64,000 nt of DNA from positions 18,501,539 through 18,565,538 of the forward strand of contig CM053330.1 in NCBI GenBank assembly GCA_028583605.1, read 5' to 3'. The translations under genes were made by a program, and so were the position numbers. A model generated the notes under the pieces. It did no database searches. It was not told the origin of the DNA and saw nothing but the letters and a program-made list of their open reading frames with translations. Shown here in pieces: positions 39,601 through 46,689 of this stretch. Origin of the DNA: Dastarcus helophoroides. Taxonomy: Eukaryota > Arthropoda > Insecta > Coleoptera > Bothrideridae. How positions within the stretch are numbered: position 1 is the first letter of the stretch; every line of letters starts with the position of its first letter.

Positions 39601-42600
39601 AACATCCGCAAACTTAGTAAAAAAGACACAAGGTTTAAAGTTTTAATTAAAAAGTTTTTATTTTCTCATTCCCGAATTTTTAAAAATATTTAAATCACAC
39701 CACGAATTTAAACAGTGGAGCAGTTACAGATAATCTAAGACGCTATTAAAAAAATGCTACGATACTGAACAAAATGAAACCAAATACCATTTTGACATAA
39801 AGTTGTTTTTTCGTATTTGTCATTGTTGGGCCAGAATTTGGATTTTTGGGATTTATTCCTTTTGGTTTTACGTTTTCTTTAAAATCGCAGTAGGAATATT
39901 AGCGACTGCTTTTTTTTCCGAAATCAACGACGGGACGGAACAGTGACAATTAAAAAAAATTATGAGAAAATTTTATTCAGAAAGCTTCATCCGAAAGTGG
40001 TACTATTATTTTGTTTCAGCTTATTCAATGCATTATTCAGATAGAAGTTTAATTTTATTTTCTTCCACGATCCTCTATCCATATATTACGCGGACGTAAA
40101 ATGAAATTAATTTTTTTTTATTTCGAGTTAAAAAAAAGATTTTTTGACAATTTCGACCTTTTTTAGTTTCTAACTTCTTTGAAAATGACGACTTCAAATT
40201 TGAATGTTTTTTTTTTGAAAATTTCGTCTAAGTTTGAAATGTTTTCAAAATTTAAGCTCTTTCTCGAAATTTGTGTTTTATTATAAATTCGGCTTTTCTG
40301 AAAATTTAATCTAAAGAGAAAACGTCTACTTTGAAAATTTCGGTTCTTCAAATTTTCAACTTTAAAAAAAAACACTTTTTATCAAAAGAACTTTTTTGAA
40401 AATTTTAACTTTACTGTTTTATAATAAAACCACTTTTTATCAAAAGAACTTTTTTGAAAATTTTAACTTTTTTTTTAAATTTGAGCTTTTTTTGAAGATT
40501 AAAATTTTTAAATTTCTCTGGAAGTTTCCTTTTTTTCTGATAAATTCTAATTTTTAAAATATTACGATTTTTTTTTATTTATTCACTTTTTTTTTAATTA
40601 CGACCTTTTTTCGAAGTCTTGACTTTTTTGAAAACTGCAACTTTTTTAATAATTTTCACCTTTTAAAAAATGTTGAACCTTACAAAACTTCCACTTTGTT
40701 GAAAATTTCCATCTTTTTTGAAAATTCCTACTTGTATGAAATTTCCGATTTTTGCAAAAAAAAATATCGGCTATTTTTGAATATTTCGACTTTTTCTCTA
40801 AATATGGACTTTTTAAAATTCGACATTTTTTTAAACTGTCAATTTTTTCAAAATTCTAGCTCGAAAATTTCGAATTTCACAGTTCCAGTTTTTCAAAATT
40901 GCCACTTTTTTAAATTTCGACATTTTGTGAAAAGCCTAATATAAATATAAAAAATTTTAAGTGTTTTTTGTTTTTGCTTTTTCTCGACATTTGAATTTCT
41001 GAAAAAATTCGAATTTATTGAAAATTATTACTTATCTAAAATTCCGAAAATTTTAACCATTTTGAATATTTTGGCCCAAACTGTCTTTCTTCTCAGAATT
41101 TTGACTTTTTTTAAATATTTCTACTTTTTTCAGAACTTCTGCTTTTCATCCAAATTTTGCCTTTTTGTGAAATTTTTTATATTCAGTTTTTCCAAAATAT
41201 TGAATTTCGATTTTTTTCAAGTTTTGACTTTTCTAAAATTCCAAACTTGATAAACATTTTGACATTAAAAAAATTTAATTTTCACTTTAAAAAAAATCAA
41301 ATTTAGCAATTTTTTAAAAATTCCATTCTTTTTGAAAACTTCTAGTTACTTGAAATTTTCAATTTTTTAAAAATATTTACTTTTTAAGAGATGTTTTCTC
41401 TAATTTTAAATTTTTTGAAAAATTTCAAATTTATTTAAATTCTGACTTGAAAATTTGGATTTTTCAAAAATTTCGACTTGTTTTAATAATTTCGAATTTT
41501 GAAGTTTCCACTTTTTTAAAATTTTGACTTTTTTTAATTTCAGCCTTTTCTCAAAATTCTAACCCTCTCAAAATTTCGACTTTTTTCAAATCTTTGGCTT
41601 TGGAAAATTTATTTTTTAAATTTTTTACTTTTTCTCGAAATGTTGATTTATTGTAAATTTTGATTTCTGAAAAGTTTTACTTTTGAAAATTTATTGAATA
41701 GAAATTAAAATTTATTTTTTTTTAATTTAAATTTTTTTGAAAACTTCGATTATTTTGAAAATTTTGACCATTTCAAGAGGTCAACTTTTTCTTGTAATTT
41801 GGACTTTTTAAAAATTTAGAGTTTTCTATAAAAAAAATCTCGATTTTTTTCAGAAATGTCAAAATTTTTACGGACCTGTTTTTTCTTCAAAATTTTGGGG
41901 TTTTTTGTAACTTTCCAATATTCTGATTTTTTTTATAAATATTGACAGAAAATTTCGACCTTTTTTTAAAATGTTTTTTAAGAAATCTTCCTTCATTCTT
42001 TAAAAATTTCGACTTTATTAAAAAGGTAACATTTTATAAAACTTTTGACGTTTTTTAAAAGTTCGAATTTTTCAAAATTATGTCGTTCAAAATTGGATTT
42101 TTTTTGAAAATGTCTAGTTATTTGAATTTTTTTAATTTTTTTTTCAAAATATCGGCTTTTTTCAAGACTTTTTTTTAATTCTACATTTTTTTTAAAAAAA
42201 TGAATTTTTTAAAATTCTAAAAAGTCTGACCCTTTTAGAATTTCGACTTTTTTCAAATCTTGGGCATTTGAAATTTTCTTCCTGTTGATTTTTTTGTAAA
42301 TTTATTTATAAACAATTTTACTTTTGAAAATTTCGACTATATTAAATATTTTTATTTATTTATTAATTTTTTAAATTTTAATTTCTTTGAAAACTTCGAT
42401 TATTATTTTGAAAATTTAAAATATTTTCAGGAGGCTTTTTCTCACAATTTGGACTTTCTGAAAATGTCCAATTATCTATGAAAAATTCGACTTTCTTTAA
42501 AATTTTTTTTATTCCTTTTTAAAAACTTCAATTTTTTTTAAAACTAGTAATTTTTACAAAATTCTGTTTTTTTTTGTAAATTTCGAATATGATTTTTTTT

Positions 42601-44805
42601 AATATCGACTGAAAATTTCGACTTTTTTTCAAAAAAGAAGTATTTACTTTTTTTAAAAAACTTCAGTTATTTGAGAAATTCTACTTTATTTTTTGAAATG
42701 TTCGTCTCAAATCTTTCAAAATTATGACCTTTCAAGATTGACTTTTTTTGAAAATTTCAACTTTTGGTAGAAATTTCCTCTTTTCCTCGATTTATTTTTG
42801 TTAATTTCAACTATTGTGAAAATTCTGATTTTACTCCAACATCACGAGTTTAAAAATTTATCTTAACTTTTTTAATCAATTTTAACCTTTCAAAATTTTG
42901 ACTCTTTTAGAATGTTTACAAATTTCGCGTTTTTTTTTTCAAAATTTCGTATTTTTCCGAAAATTTCTCTTTTTCTGTAATCTCAACTTTCGTGAAATTT
43001 TTGATTTTTGTTTTTTTTTTCAAAATATCGACTTCAAATTTCATCTTTTTCGTAATTTTCCCTTTTTTGAAAATTCCAAATTTTCACTTTTTCTTGAAAT
43101 TTTGACCTTTTTTGGAAATTACGACTAATTTTCGAAATTTGTGCATTTCCCTAAATCTCATCTTTTTCTTTTAATTTGGACTTTGTGTACGTAAATTTGA
43201 CTTCATTTCACTTTTTGGAACTTTTTTTTCAATTCCGGCTTGTTTCAAAAATTTGCAATTTTTTCTAATTTCCACTCTTTTTGAAAATTTTGTTTTAAAT
43301 CTTCATTTTTTTGCTGTTGAAATTTTCGACCTTTTTTCAAAATTTTAACTTTTTTGTAAATTTGACTTTTTAAAATATTCGACTTTTCGAAAATTTTTAC
43401 CTGTTTGAATATTTCGACTTTTTTAATTCACTTTTAATAAAAAGTTCGACTATGAAATTTGAATTTTGATTTCCACTTTTTCAAAATTTTGACTTTTTCT
43501 GAAAATGTCTTTTTTATGAATATAATTTTTTTTTTGAAAATTTTGAATTTTTTGAAAACATAGAATGTTTACAAAACTTTGATTTGAAAATTTCGACTTT
43601 GAAAAATTTTGACCAAAATGCATGAGACCAAAAATGCGGGTTATAAGCGATTTTTATTATAAACAATATGTTTAACTATGAGCAAACAAGCGAATAAGGA
43701 ATTTACTCGTTATATTTGATCTCTTCTCATAATCGATTTTATTATAGAGGAATTCTATTATGCTTTGGTTTTAAAATATAAATTTTAACTTTGCTTTTTT
43801 TTTAAATTTCAATCTTATAAATTTTGCCACTTTTCTCAAAATATAAAATTTTTAAAGTTCAAACATTCAATTTGAACCATTGATTAAACTTGAAATTGCA
43901 AAAAAAAACTTGAAATTGTATAAAAATTGAAATTTAGATTTTACAATTCATATTTAAAAATAACGATATATACTAAAAGGCTAGTTTAATCCAAACAAAC
44001 CTTTTTTTTTAAAAAAGGTAAACATCCTACTCGCAGTACTCCAAGGCCACAATAAAGCTAGTTGCCTTTTGCAAGTAAATTGTACTCAAAAAAAAATAGA
44101 AATTAAAATTTCTAAAAATAAGTCGAAATTTTAAATTTTAAGTCCAAATTTTAAAGGAAAAAAAGCAAGTACAAATTTAAACCCCATAATTTGGGAAAAC
44201 TATAATTTTAGATAAAAAGAAGCAGTTTTATTAAAAAATGTAATTTTTCTTAAAATTTTCTGTTAAAACTTGATTTTTTTTATTTTGTTGTTAAACTTAA
44301 TAACAATATAATACAGATACGAAAGAACCAAGAATATCAAAAGCTTAAAGGTTGAACATCGAAATTTATTCAGTTAGCTGCTCGTTTGGAAGCATAAAGA
44401 TTGGCATTATATTAAAAAACTCGACAGATCACTTACTGTTTGTTTAATATTCACAATTTTATCATTTGCTTCTTAAATCCATGATATATTTTCATTAAGC
44501 ACATCAAAAATTTCAGTCCCATATTGAAATCAGGTAGGTCCGGATCACAGAAAGAAACTACATAAATGCTTATCCAAACACTTACAATTTTGGTTTTCTT
44601 GATACAACAGATCGAATTCTTTTTCGATTTGTTTGAATAAAATGAACAGTCTAGTTTTATAAGCTGGGCTAACCGCTTCATTTTCTATATCAGTCCTAAA
44701 CCCAATGTACAAGTCAGGATCAATTATTCCGCTCGGAGGCCGATTCATTGAATTTCTTTTCCCCTTCGGAACCTTCCCGCTCGGAGCGTTATGATTTACT
44801 GACAT
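6299..44805 (-). CDS. WDR37: WDR37 homologue (WD repeat-containing protein 37), complete gene model, 7 coding exons
   Basis: The model joins 44805-44586, 32981-32874, 32821-32633, 14095-13923, 7334-7109, 7050-6911 and 6671-6299. All introns are GT-AG and all phases match once one extra base in exon 6 is discounted. That gives 476 codons including the stop, close to the roughly 490 residues of vertebrate WDR37. The N-terminus is basic and Ser/Pro-rich, then comes a helical stretch ([17 protein letters not shown]), a TSKIVSSFK linker, and WD40 repeats with recognisable phrases ([95 protein letters not shown]). The end is the diagnostic [12 protein letters not shown] ... [13 protein letters not shown]. 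The family forms a beta-propeller scaffold; vertebrate WDR37 binds PACS1/PACS2 proteins and is linked to ER calcium handling. That role is known for the family, not shown here. Introns total over 36 kb and are filled with repeats. Confidence 0.93.
6911..7050 (-). CDS. WDR37: WDR37 coding exon 6 with one extra base
   Basis: The acceptor is TTGTTAG and the donor is GTAAGT. The first part reads [16 protein letters not shown] and the second [16 protein letters not shown] ... VFQGHAE, but they are in different frames. The join falls in the run of five A (minus strand) at 7003-7007. Dropping one A restores a continuous conserved reading. The exon is 140 nt whereas the flanking phases require 139. 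Most likely a sequencing or assembly indel; a real frameshift allele is possible. Confidence 0.85.
7109..7334 (-). CDS. WDR37: WDR37 coding exon 5
   Basis: This 226-nt exon has acceptor TTTTAG and donor GTCAGT. It begins with an acidic inter-blade linker ([19 protein letters not shown]), as in relatives, then [15 protein letters not shown] and [17 protein letters not shown]. The following intron is 58 nt. Confidence 0.9.
7335..8149. other. WDR37 intron 5, proximal part
   Basis: AT-rich intron with no exon-like frame that fits the gene. It contains the tRNA-like stretch annotated at 7661-7741. Confidence 0.5.
7661..7741 (+). repeat. tRNA-like / SINE-head-like fossil
   Basis: A T-arm-like hairpin with a B-box (GAGGGTTCAAACCTC) is preceded by a loose A-box-like TAGCGTGGTTTATTAGG. 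TGTAG and CTACA could pair as part of an acceptor stem. The anticodon arm is not convincing, so I regard this as a decayed tRNA or SINE head rather than a working tRNA gene. Confidence 0.3.
8150..10340 (+). repeat. diverged short-unit array, T-rich on plus strand
   Basis: About 2.2 kb of back-to-back phrases such as TTTTTGAAAATTTCGAC and TTTTCAAAATTTCGA, irregularly spaced at roughly 17-25 nt. Orientation is uniform: the T runs are on the plus strand throughout. A short non-array segment lies at about 8258-8380. It sits in WDR37 intron 5. No flanking duplication was found. Confidence 0.75.
10341..10676. other. intron sequence, nothing identified
   Basis: Unique-looking sequence between the T-rich array and the inverted-repeat element, with no coding signal. 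Confidence 0.4.
10677..11926. mobile_element. long-inverted-repeat (foldback-type) element, copy 1
   Basis: The left arm (about 10677-11110) and right arm (about 11500-11926) are inverted copies. TTTCACGTCTCACCATTTGG at about 10697 has its diverged complement near 11890. TTTATAAAGATAATTTTA (about 10873) and its complement near 11705 match exactly, as does the GTATTTCAATGGTAAAG region of both arms. Two short frames ending VFQW in the two arms are mirror images of one another. The loop is about 390 bp and shows no transposase. Parts match the element at 62322-63768, so this is a family. Terminal repeats and target duplication were not resolved. Confidence 0.75.
11974..12177. mobile_element. hAT-like MITE (204 bp)
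   Basis: It begins CAGTGTTTCCCAACCTT and ends CGGTTGGGAGACACTG, which are inverted copies with few mismatches. CAGTG...CACTG with the CCCAACC core is typical of hAT-type termini. The interior has no coding potential. I could not find a matching 8-bp target duplication, so it may be old or rearranged. Confidence 0.65.
12178..13922. other. WDR37 intron 5, distal part
   Basis: AT-rich DNA with short open frames at 12957-13214 (plus) and 13240-13449 (minus). Neither resembles a known family, and neither is flanked by convincing splice sites in a usable phase. Confidence 0.4.
13923..14095 (-). CDS. WDR37: WDR37 coding exon 4
   Basis: This 173-nt exon has acceptor TTCAG and donor GTATGT. It encodes [20 protein letters not shown] followed by [20 protein letters not shown] and [12 protein letters not shown], which are WD40 blades nearly identical in pattern to other WDR37 proteins. 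An 18.5-kb intron separates it from exon 3. Confidence 0.9.
14096..14542. other. WDR37 intron 3, start
   Basis: Non-coding AT-rich sequence. The last 8 bases (14535-14542, GTATGAAC) are the left target-site duplication of the adjacent hAT element. Confidence 0.5.
14543..16302. mobile_element. non-autonomous hAT element carrying an AT-rich array (1760 bp)
   Basis: The left end is TAAGGATGTAACGAATG. The right end, read inward, is TAGTGATGTAACGAATA. Both are followed by subterminal GAATGCGAAT-type repeats, as expected of transposase binding sites in hAT elements. Perfect 8-bp direct repeats GTATGAAC flank it at 14535-14542 and 16303-16310. No transposase is present. The interior is mostly the A-rich short-unit array (about 14640-15930), plus about 300 bp of more complex sequence ending in CCAGTTTAGGAAACCCT (about 16176), itself reminiscent of another hAT terminus. 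Confidence 0.9.
14640..15930 (-). repeat. short-unit AT-rich array, A-rich on plus strand, inside hAT element
   Basis: Repeated AAAAAGTCGAAATTTTGAG-like phrases, all in the same orientation and irregularly spaced. Frames through it are low complexity (Lys/Asn/Phe) and are not genes. Confidence 0.75.
16303..16600. other. intron sequence between hAT element and array
   Basis: It begins with the right target duplication GTATGAAC. The rest is unremarkable. Confidence 0.4.
16601..18510 (-). repeat. short-unit AT-rich array, A-rich on plus strand
   Basis: About 1.9 kb of AAAATTTTCAAAAAAGTCGA-like phrases in a single polarity. Open frames within are repeat-derived. No transposon ends were found on its flanks. 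Confidence 0.7.
18533..18600. repeat. 68-nt near-perfect palindrome
   Basis: The left arm begins GATTATTAG and the right arm ends CTAATAATC. The centre is GGACGTGGCCACGTCC with no loop. Arms of about 33 nt pair with only a few mismatches and one or two single-base bulges. It sits in a roughly 280-bp unique segment that interrupts the array. Confidence 0.85.
18790..19690 (-). repeat. A-rich array with two tandem segment copies of about 490 bp
   Basis: The segment at about 18790-19190 recurs at about 19310-19680 with the same order of phrases: AAAATTGAAAGTTAAAA, GTCGAAATTGTTGAAAAAA-like, AACCTCATATTTTCAAG / AACCTTATATTTTCAAG, and a distinctive tail AGTTGATAAAAATAT then a purine-rich AGGTGGAGYRTT. 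Preceding phrases at about 18412 and 19205 also match, so the duplicated unit is longer in the original. Confidence 0.65.
19691..22919. other. WDR37 intron 3 sequence with minor repeats
   Basis: No exon was recognised. At about 19896-19922 a stretch (CTTCTTCCGGGATTGGA) matches the arm of the Penelope-like inverted repeat at 27530. At 22401-22428 and 22537-22563 an inverted repeat of about 27 nt contains TTAGGCCTAAGCCTAAAG / CTAAGCCTAAAGCCTAAG. The rest is AT-rich and unremarkable. Confidence 0.4.
22920..23330. repeat. short AT-rich array abutting mariner
   Basis: T-rich then A-rich phrases of the same family as the other arrays. At about 23325-23331 it runs directly into truncated mariner sequence with no spacer. 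Confidence 0.55.
23331..24310 (-). pseudogene. truncated mariner transposase gene
   Basis: Read on the minus strand from about 24111: [37 protein letters not shown], then [78 protein letters not shown], and FHHDNAPVH. These are the DNA-binding helix-turn-helix region and the first two catalytic Asp motifs of a mariner (D,D34D) transposase. A missing base near 23960 shifts the frame after NEFQRG, and the sequence stops after the second Asp, so the third Asp and the 3' inverted repeat are absent. About 265 of the usual roughly 345 residues remain. Upstream sequence to about 24310, perhaps to the TACAGGGTG-type end at about 24486, may be its 5' flank. It is inactive. Confidence 0.85.
24311..27484. 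other. WDR37 intron 3 sequence with minor repeats
   Basis: No exon seen. It holds a terminus-like ACACCCTGTATA at about 24475-24486, weak T-rich array phrases at 24500-24900, and a tandem duplication of about 36 bp (CGCGATCTTTTTTCTCAGTG... at about 25556, again at about 25599 with changes). About 26875-26975 resembles one arm of the foldback family (AAATGGGAAAAATAGTGCGG). Confidence 0.4.
26875..26975 (+). repeat. solo arm related to the foldback element family
   Basis: GAGATAGGAAATATGTTAAATGGGAAAAATAGTG and the following TTTAGATTTTATTT parallel the arm at about 62378-62490 (GAGATACAAAGAAGC..., AAATGGGCAAAGTAGTGC, CTTGATTTTATTTAG). Only one arm is evident here. Confidence 0.45.
27485..27952. 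mobile_element. Penelope-like (pLTR-type) inverted-repeat insertion
   Basis: Arms of about 74 nt (27530-27603 and 27853-27926) are nearly perfect inverted copies containing CTTCTTCCGGGATTGGACC and GTTCGACGTTTCGCCCACC. Between them, a segment of about 50 bp (GAAGAGTTTCGCCTCTGGTA...) is directly repeated at 27615 and 27705. GGCCACTAATTT occurs on both sides (27487 and 27933), a plausible target duplication. CTGAAGA, a GCCC/GGGC stem and GAAAC at 27839-27870 match a hammerhead core. The Penelope assignment is inferred from this hammerhead-like motif and the inverted layout; no reverse transcriptase is present. Confidence 0.55.
27835..27877 (+). ncRNA. hammerhead-like motif, stem III degenerate
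   Basis: GTTC (27835-27838) can pair with GAAC (27874-27877) as stem I. CTGAAGA (27839-27845) is the first core box, GCCC/GGGC (27847-27850 / 27862-27865) is stem II, and GAAA is at 27866-27869. It is followed directly by CGTC, so stem III is reduced to CG and cannot form within one molecule. Either a relic or a dimer-dependent form. Confidence 0.4.
27955..29600 (+). repeat. short-unit AT-rich array, T-rich on plus strand
   Basis: About 1.65 kb of TTTTTGAAAATTTCGACTTTT-like phrases in a single polarity, starting just after the Penelope-like insertion. Confidence 0.75.
29801..29984. mobile_element. short TACAGGGT MITE (184 bp)
   Basis: It starts TACAGGGTGT and ends ACCCTGTA, flanked by TA on both sides. 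This is the pattern of Tc1/mariner-type miniature elements. The interior is non-coding. A second terminus-like string, TACAGAGTGATG, lies just before it at about 29742. Confidence 0.5.
30020..31890 (-). repeat. short-unit AT-rich array, A-rich on plus strand
   Basis: About 1.9 kb of AAAGTCGAAATTTTGAGAAAA-like phrases, opposite in polarity to the array at 27955-29600 from which it is separated by about 400 bp of MITE-like DNA. Confidence 0.75.
31891..32632. other. end of WDR37 intron 3
   Basis: AT-rich non-coding sequence leading to the donor of exon 3, with nothing further recognised. Confidence 0.5.
32633..32821 (-). CDS. WDR37: WDR37 coding exon 3
   Basis: This 189-nt exon has acceptor TTATTTTAG and donor GTAAGT. 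It encodes [16 protein letters not shown], then the very conserved TSKIVSSFK, then the first propeller blade ([26 protein letters not shown]). The last codon is split and completed by exon 4. Confidence 0.9.
32874..32981 (-). CDS. WDR37: WDR37 coding exon 2
   Basis: The acceptor is ATTTTTAG just above 32981 and the donor is GTGAGT below 32874. It is 108 nt, entering with two bases and leaving with one, so it joins exon 1 and exon 3 in frame. It continues the predicted coiled coil ([15 protein letters not shown]) and ends in AFTKK. The intron to exon 3 is only 52 nt. Confidence 0.85.
33080..36468 (+). mobile_element. probable hAT-type element with array interior; only the right end is certain
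   Basis: The right end carries AGAGCCGC repeats and GAGCCGCGGTTTGCCGACC, terminating in CCCCTG at 36468. This is the classic CAGGGGTCGGCAAACC-type hAT terminus read outward. AGAGCC-type repeats also occur at about 33080 and 33122, suggesting the left subterminal region, but no clean left terminus or 8-bp duplication (right flank TGCTGGTG) was found. The interior is T-rich array. Confidence 0.5.
33290..36300 (+). repeat. T-rich array with higher-order repeat of about 580 bp
   Basis: Short TTTCTCAAAATTTGACTTT-like units are organised into a longer unit. The phrase TTTGTTCTGGGTTTCAATCT plus a following TTTTGACAAATTCAT-like block recurs at about 34085, 34675, 35240 and, more diverged, 35830. Spacing is about 565-590 bp. 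CGAAATTCATCYATTTTC and CTTTCTCTGGGAAATTTTG also recur (about 33900, 34250 and later). Confidence 0.7.
36469..36845. other. intron segment between hAT-type end and mariner
   Basis: Slightly more GC-balanced sequence. CCGTTGGAGRCCCAAAGA occurs twice (about 36580 and 36611). The last two bases are the TA target duplication of the mariner. Confidence 0.4.
36846..39225 (-). mobile_element. mariner element interrupted by a LINE (2380 bp)
   Basis: The ends are inverted copies: CGAGGGCAGACCCAACA at 36846, and read inward from 39225 CGAGGGAGGACCCAAAAG. Each abuts TA (36844-36845 and 39226-39227). The transposase, read on minus, starts [20 protein letters not shown] near 39030, has a stop after SRFKN, then shifted frames with [32 protein letters not shown] (first catalytic Asp), [14 protein letters not shown], and [19 protein letters not shown] (second Asp). 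It resumes at about 37057 with [19 protein letters not shown] and ends at about 36900. The roughly 40 residues holding the third Asp (the family's SPDLAPCD region) are replaced by the LINE. Inactive. Confidence 0.88.
37058..38217 (-). pseudogene. 5'-truncated LINE reverse-transcriptase fragment
   Basis: Read on minus from about 38215: [20 protein letters not shown], then in shifted frames [18 protein letters not shown] (RT motif A), [31 protein letters not shown] (motif B), a corrupted YADD region, [52 protein letters not shown], and [20 protein letters not shown], with a stop at 37077-37075. This is the C-terminal two thirds of a Jockey/CR1-like non-LTR ORF. It has several stops and frameshifts, begins inside the RT domain, and is inserted in the mariner with loss of about 115 bp of host-element sequence. 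Confidence 0.85.
39226..40095. other. intron sequence, no gene
   Basis: AT-rich DNA with no recognisable exon. It begins with the right TA duplication of the mariner. Confidence 0.45.
40096..43620 (+). repeat. longest short-unit array, T-rich on plus strand (about 3.5 kb)
   Basis: Continuous TTTTTGAAAATTTCGACTTTTT-like phrases. A perfect direct repeat of about 40 bp (CACTTTTTATCAAAAGAACT...) occurs at about 40371 and 40430, showing local tandem duplication. No transposon ends were detected on the flanks. Confidence 0.75.
43621..44585. other. start-proximal part of WDR37 intron 1
   Basis: Non-coding. The segment at about 43640-43770 contains two ATTTTTATTATA / ATTTTATTATAGAGG-like phrases. 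No exon seen. Confidence 0.45.
44586..44805 (-). CDS. WDR37: WDR37 coding exon 1 (start codon)
   Basis: The ATG is at 44805-44803. The exon encodes 73 residues plus one base, ending before the donor GTAAGTG at 44585. It begins [12 protein letters not shown], basic and Ser/Pro-rich, and ends in the helical segment [17 protein letters not shown], the counterpart of the conserved FGQIEREFENLY region of the family. The start was chosen as the first Met of the open frame, consistent with family N-termini. Confidence 0.85.
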
Positions 44806-45200
44806 CGTGAACGCAAGCTTGCTTGACCCTGTACATTGTTAAAAACAACGAGGATGTAACAATACATTTATCAATCAATAAATTACAAGCAACATAAGAT
44901 TGAAATTAGATATTCACTTTAATTATTCATTTACCTGTCTATGGAAGCACTCAAGTTTCCGATAACAACAATAAAAAAATTCTACATAAACAAATTGCCT
45001 CACATCACATATCACATAGTGTACGTTTAGGTCATTCTAAAAAACATGTTGACATTTCTCTTCACCTGTTTTTTCACAGGAATGACATCTGTCACATTTG
45101 CGCGCTTTCTTGCCAGAATTCTGTGTTTAGTTCAGTGCTTTAGAGAATTCTGTAAGAAATAATGCATGCTTATTATGAATTACAAGTATAGATGTCACCA
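44806..45200 (-). promoter_or_regulatory. putative 5' UTR and promoter region of WDR37
   Basis: Upstream of the ATG on the minus strand, an acceptor-like TGTACAG ends at 44829 and a donor-like CAG/GTAAATG lies at 44935/44934. Together they would define a 106-nt 5' UTR intron. The region to about 45130 is less AT-rich than its surroundings. No TATA box or initiator can be assigned with confidence. Transcript evidence would decide. Confidence 0.35.
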
Positions 45201-45449
45201 TAACTACCATAGGCAATGTTGCCAAATTTATCACTTAAACTAAATATACCGTTCTAAGAATACCACAGTTTTGCACCTCATTTGTTCTTTTAGGCAATCA
45301 TAGTCTACTGCAACTTGCATTTTGAAGTGAGAAATTTAAATGTTAAAGCAAAGAAAACACAAAAAATGATTATGATATGAATACGCGATAAAATATCGTT
45401 AATGTTACTGCTGCAAAAAATTCAAATAAAACCCCTTGTTCAGCTGTCA

Positions 45450-45570
45450 CTGATTAGGGATGTCGATTCCTTTTTAAAATAATCGATTTTTGGATCGATT
45501 TGAATCGTGAGCAAAAGTATCGATTCCCGATAAAATTGGGTGCTGAAACATCGATTTTCGCTAAAAAAAA
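45450..45570 (+). repeat. single hAT-like terminus with ATCGAT subterminal repeats
   Basis: TAGGGATGTCGATTCC is followed by several ATCGATT/AATCGAT copies, which resembles a hAT end. No partner end (GGAATCGACATCCCTA) was found in the window, so it is a solo end or the mate has decayed. Confidence 0.4.
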
Positions 45571-45839
45571 AATAAATCGCCTTGTTGGTGAAATTATTAA
45601 ACATTTCTAATAAAAAAAAATTGAATGATAATGAATGGGCGCAGTTTGATTTTGAAAGTTTTTTCTTGGATTTTTAAATACTAATACTTATATTTTAATT
45701 ATTTATTGCTAATTAGAAAAATCGGATATATATGTATTTTCTGCTTTGTTTTTTATTTATGCATTTTTGGTTTTTTACGAAGATGTAGAAAGAGCATCCA
45801 TTTATAAAAATATATTTAGAAATATGAAGTTTAAACTGG

Positions 45840-46560
45840 AAATTAAAGTGGAAATTTGTATTTTATTCTCAAAATTTCGACTTGTTTTGAGGAAATGTCA
45901 TAGATAAAGTCGAAACTTCTTTTCACGAAATTTCAAGATAAGTCAAAATTTCTTATTCTATGATTAAATTAGGTAGATGAGAGTTAAGCCCCACCAACCC
46001 TTAGAATATAAGACTATCTTCTAAGCACCAACTCTTTTACAATTTAGTATTGAAACTTAGCAGTAGGATACGTTCAGTAAATTCAATTTTTTATTAACCA
46101 AAATTTCGATTTTTTCTTGACATTTCAAGGTTAAAGTAGAATTTTCAAGAAAAAATTCGAAATTTCGAATTCAAAGTCCACATTTTACAAAAGCGTAAAA
46201 AGGCACTGATTAAAAAAAATATATTTTGAAATTTCGACATTTTACAAAGGCGTAAAAAGGCCATTGATTTAAAAAAATATTCTAAGAGATTTTGACTTTT
46301 TTCTCGAAATGTCGATTTTTTTAAAAATTTCGGCTTTTTTTCTCGAAATTTCAACCTTAATCGCGAAATTTCGGATTTAAACTCGAAATTTCGGCTTTAA
46401 CCCTGAAATTACGACTTTGCACTTAAAATTTCGACTTTTTTTCTCGAAAATTCGACTTTTTTCTTGAAATTTCTACTTTTTTCCTAAAATTCCGAGATTA
46501 ATACCGAAATTTCGACTTTGATATCGAATATTTTCTCGAAATTTCGAGAAAAAGTCGCTC
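45840..46560 (+). repeat. short-unit array, T-rich on plus strand
   Basis: Units such as GACTTTTTTCTCGAAATTTC, well preserved from about 46300. Polarity reverses just after 46560. Confidence 0.75.
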
Positions 46561-46689
46561 TATAATAAGCACACTCTATGGTTAAATTAGGCAGACGACA
46601 GTTACTTCACACCAATCCTCTTTCCTAACAATCTTGACCGTTGGTAGTAGAGTGCGACCAATAATTGCTATTTTTAATTAACAAATTTT

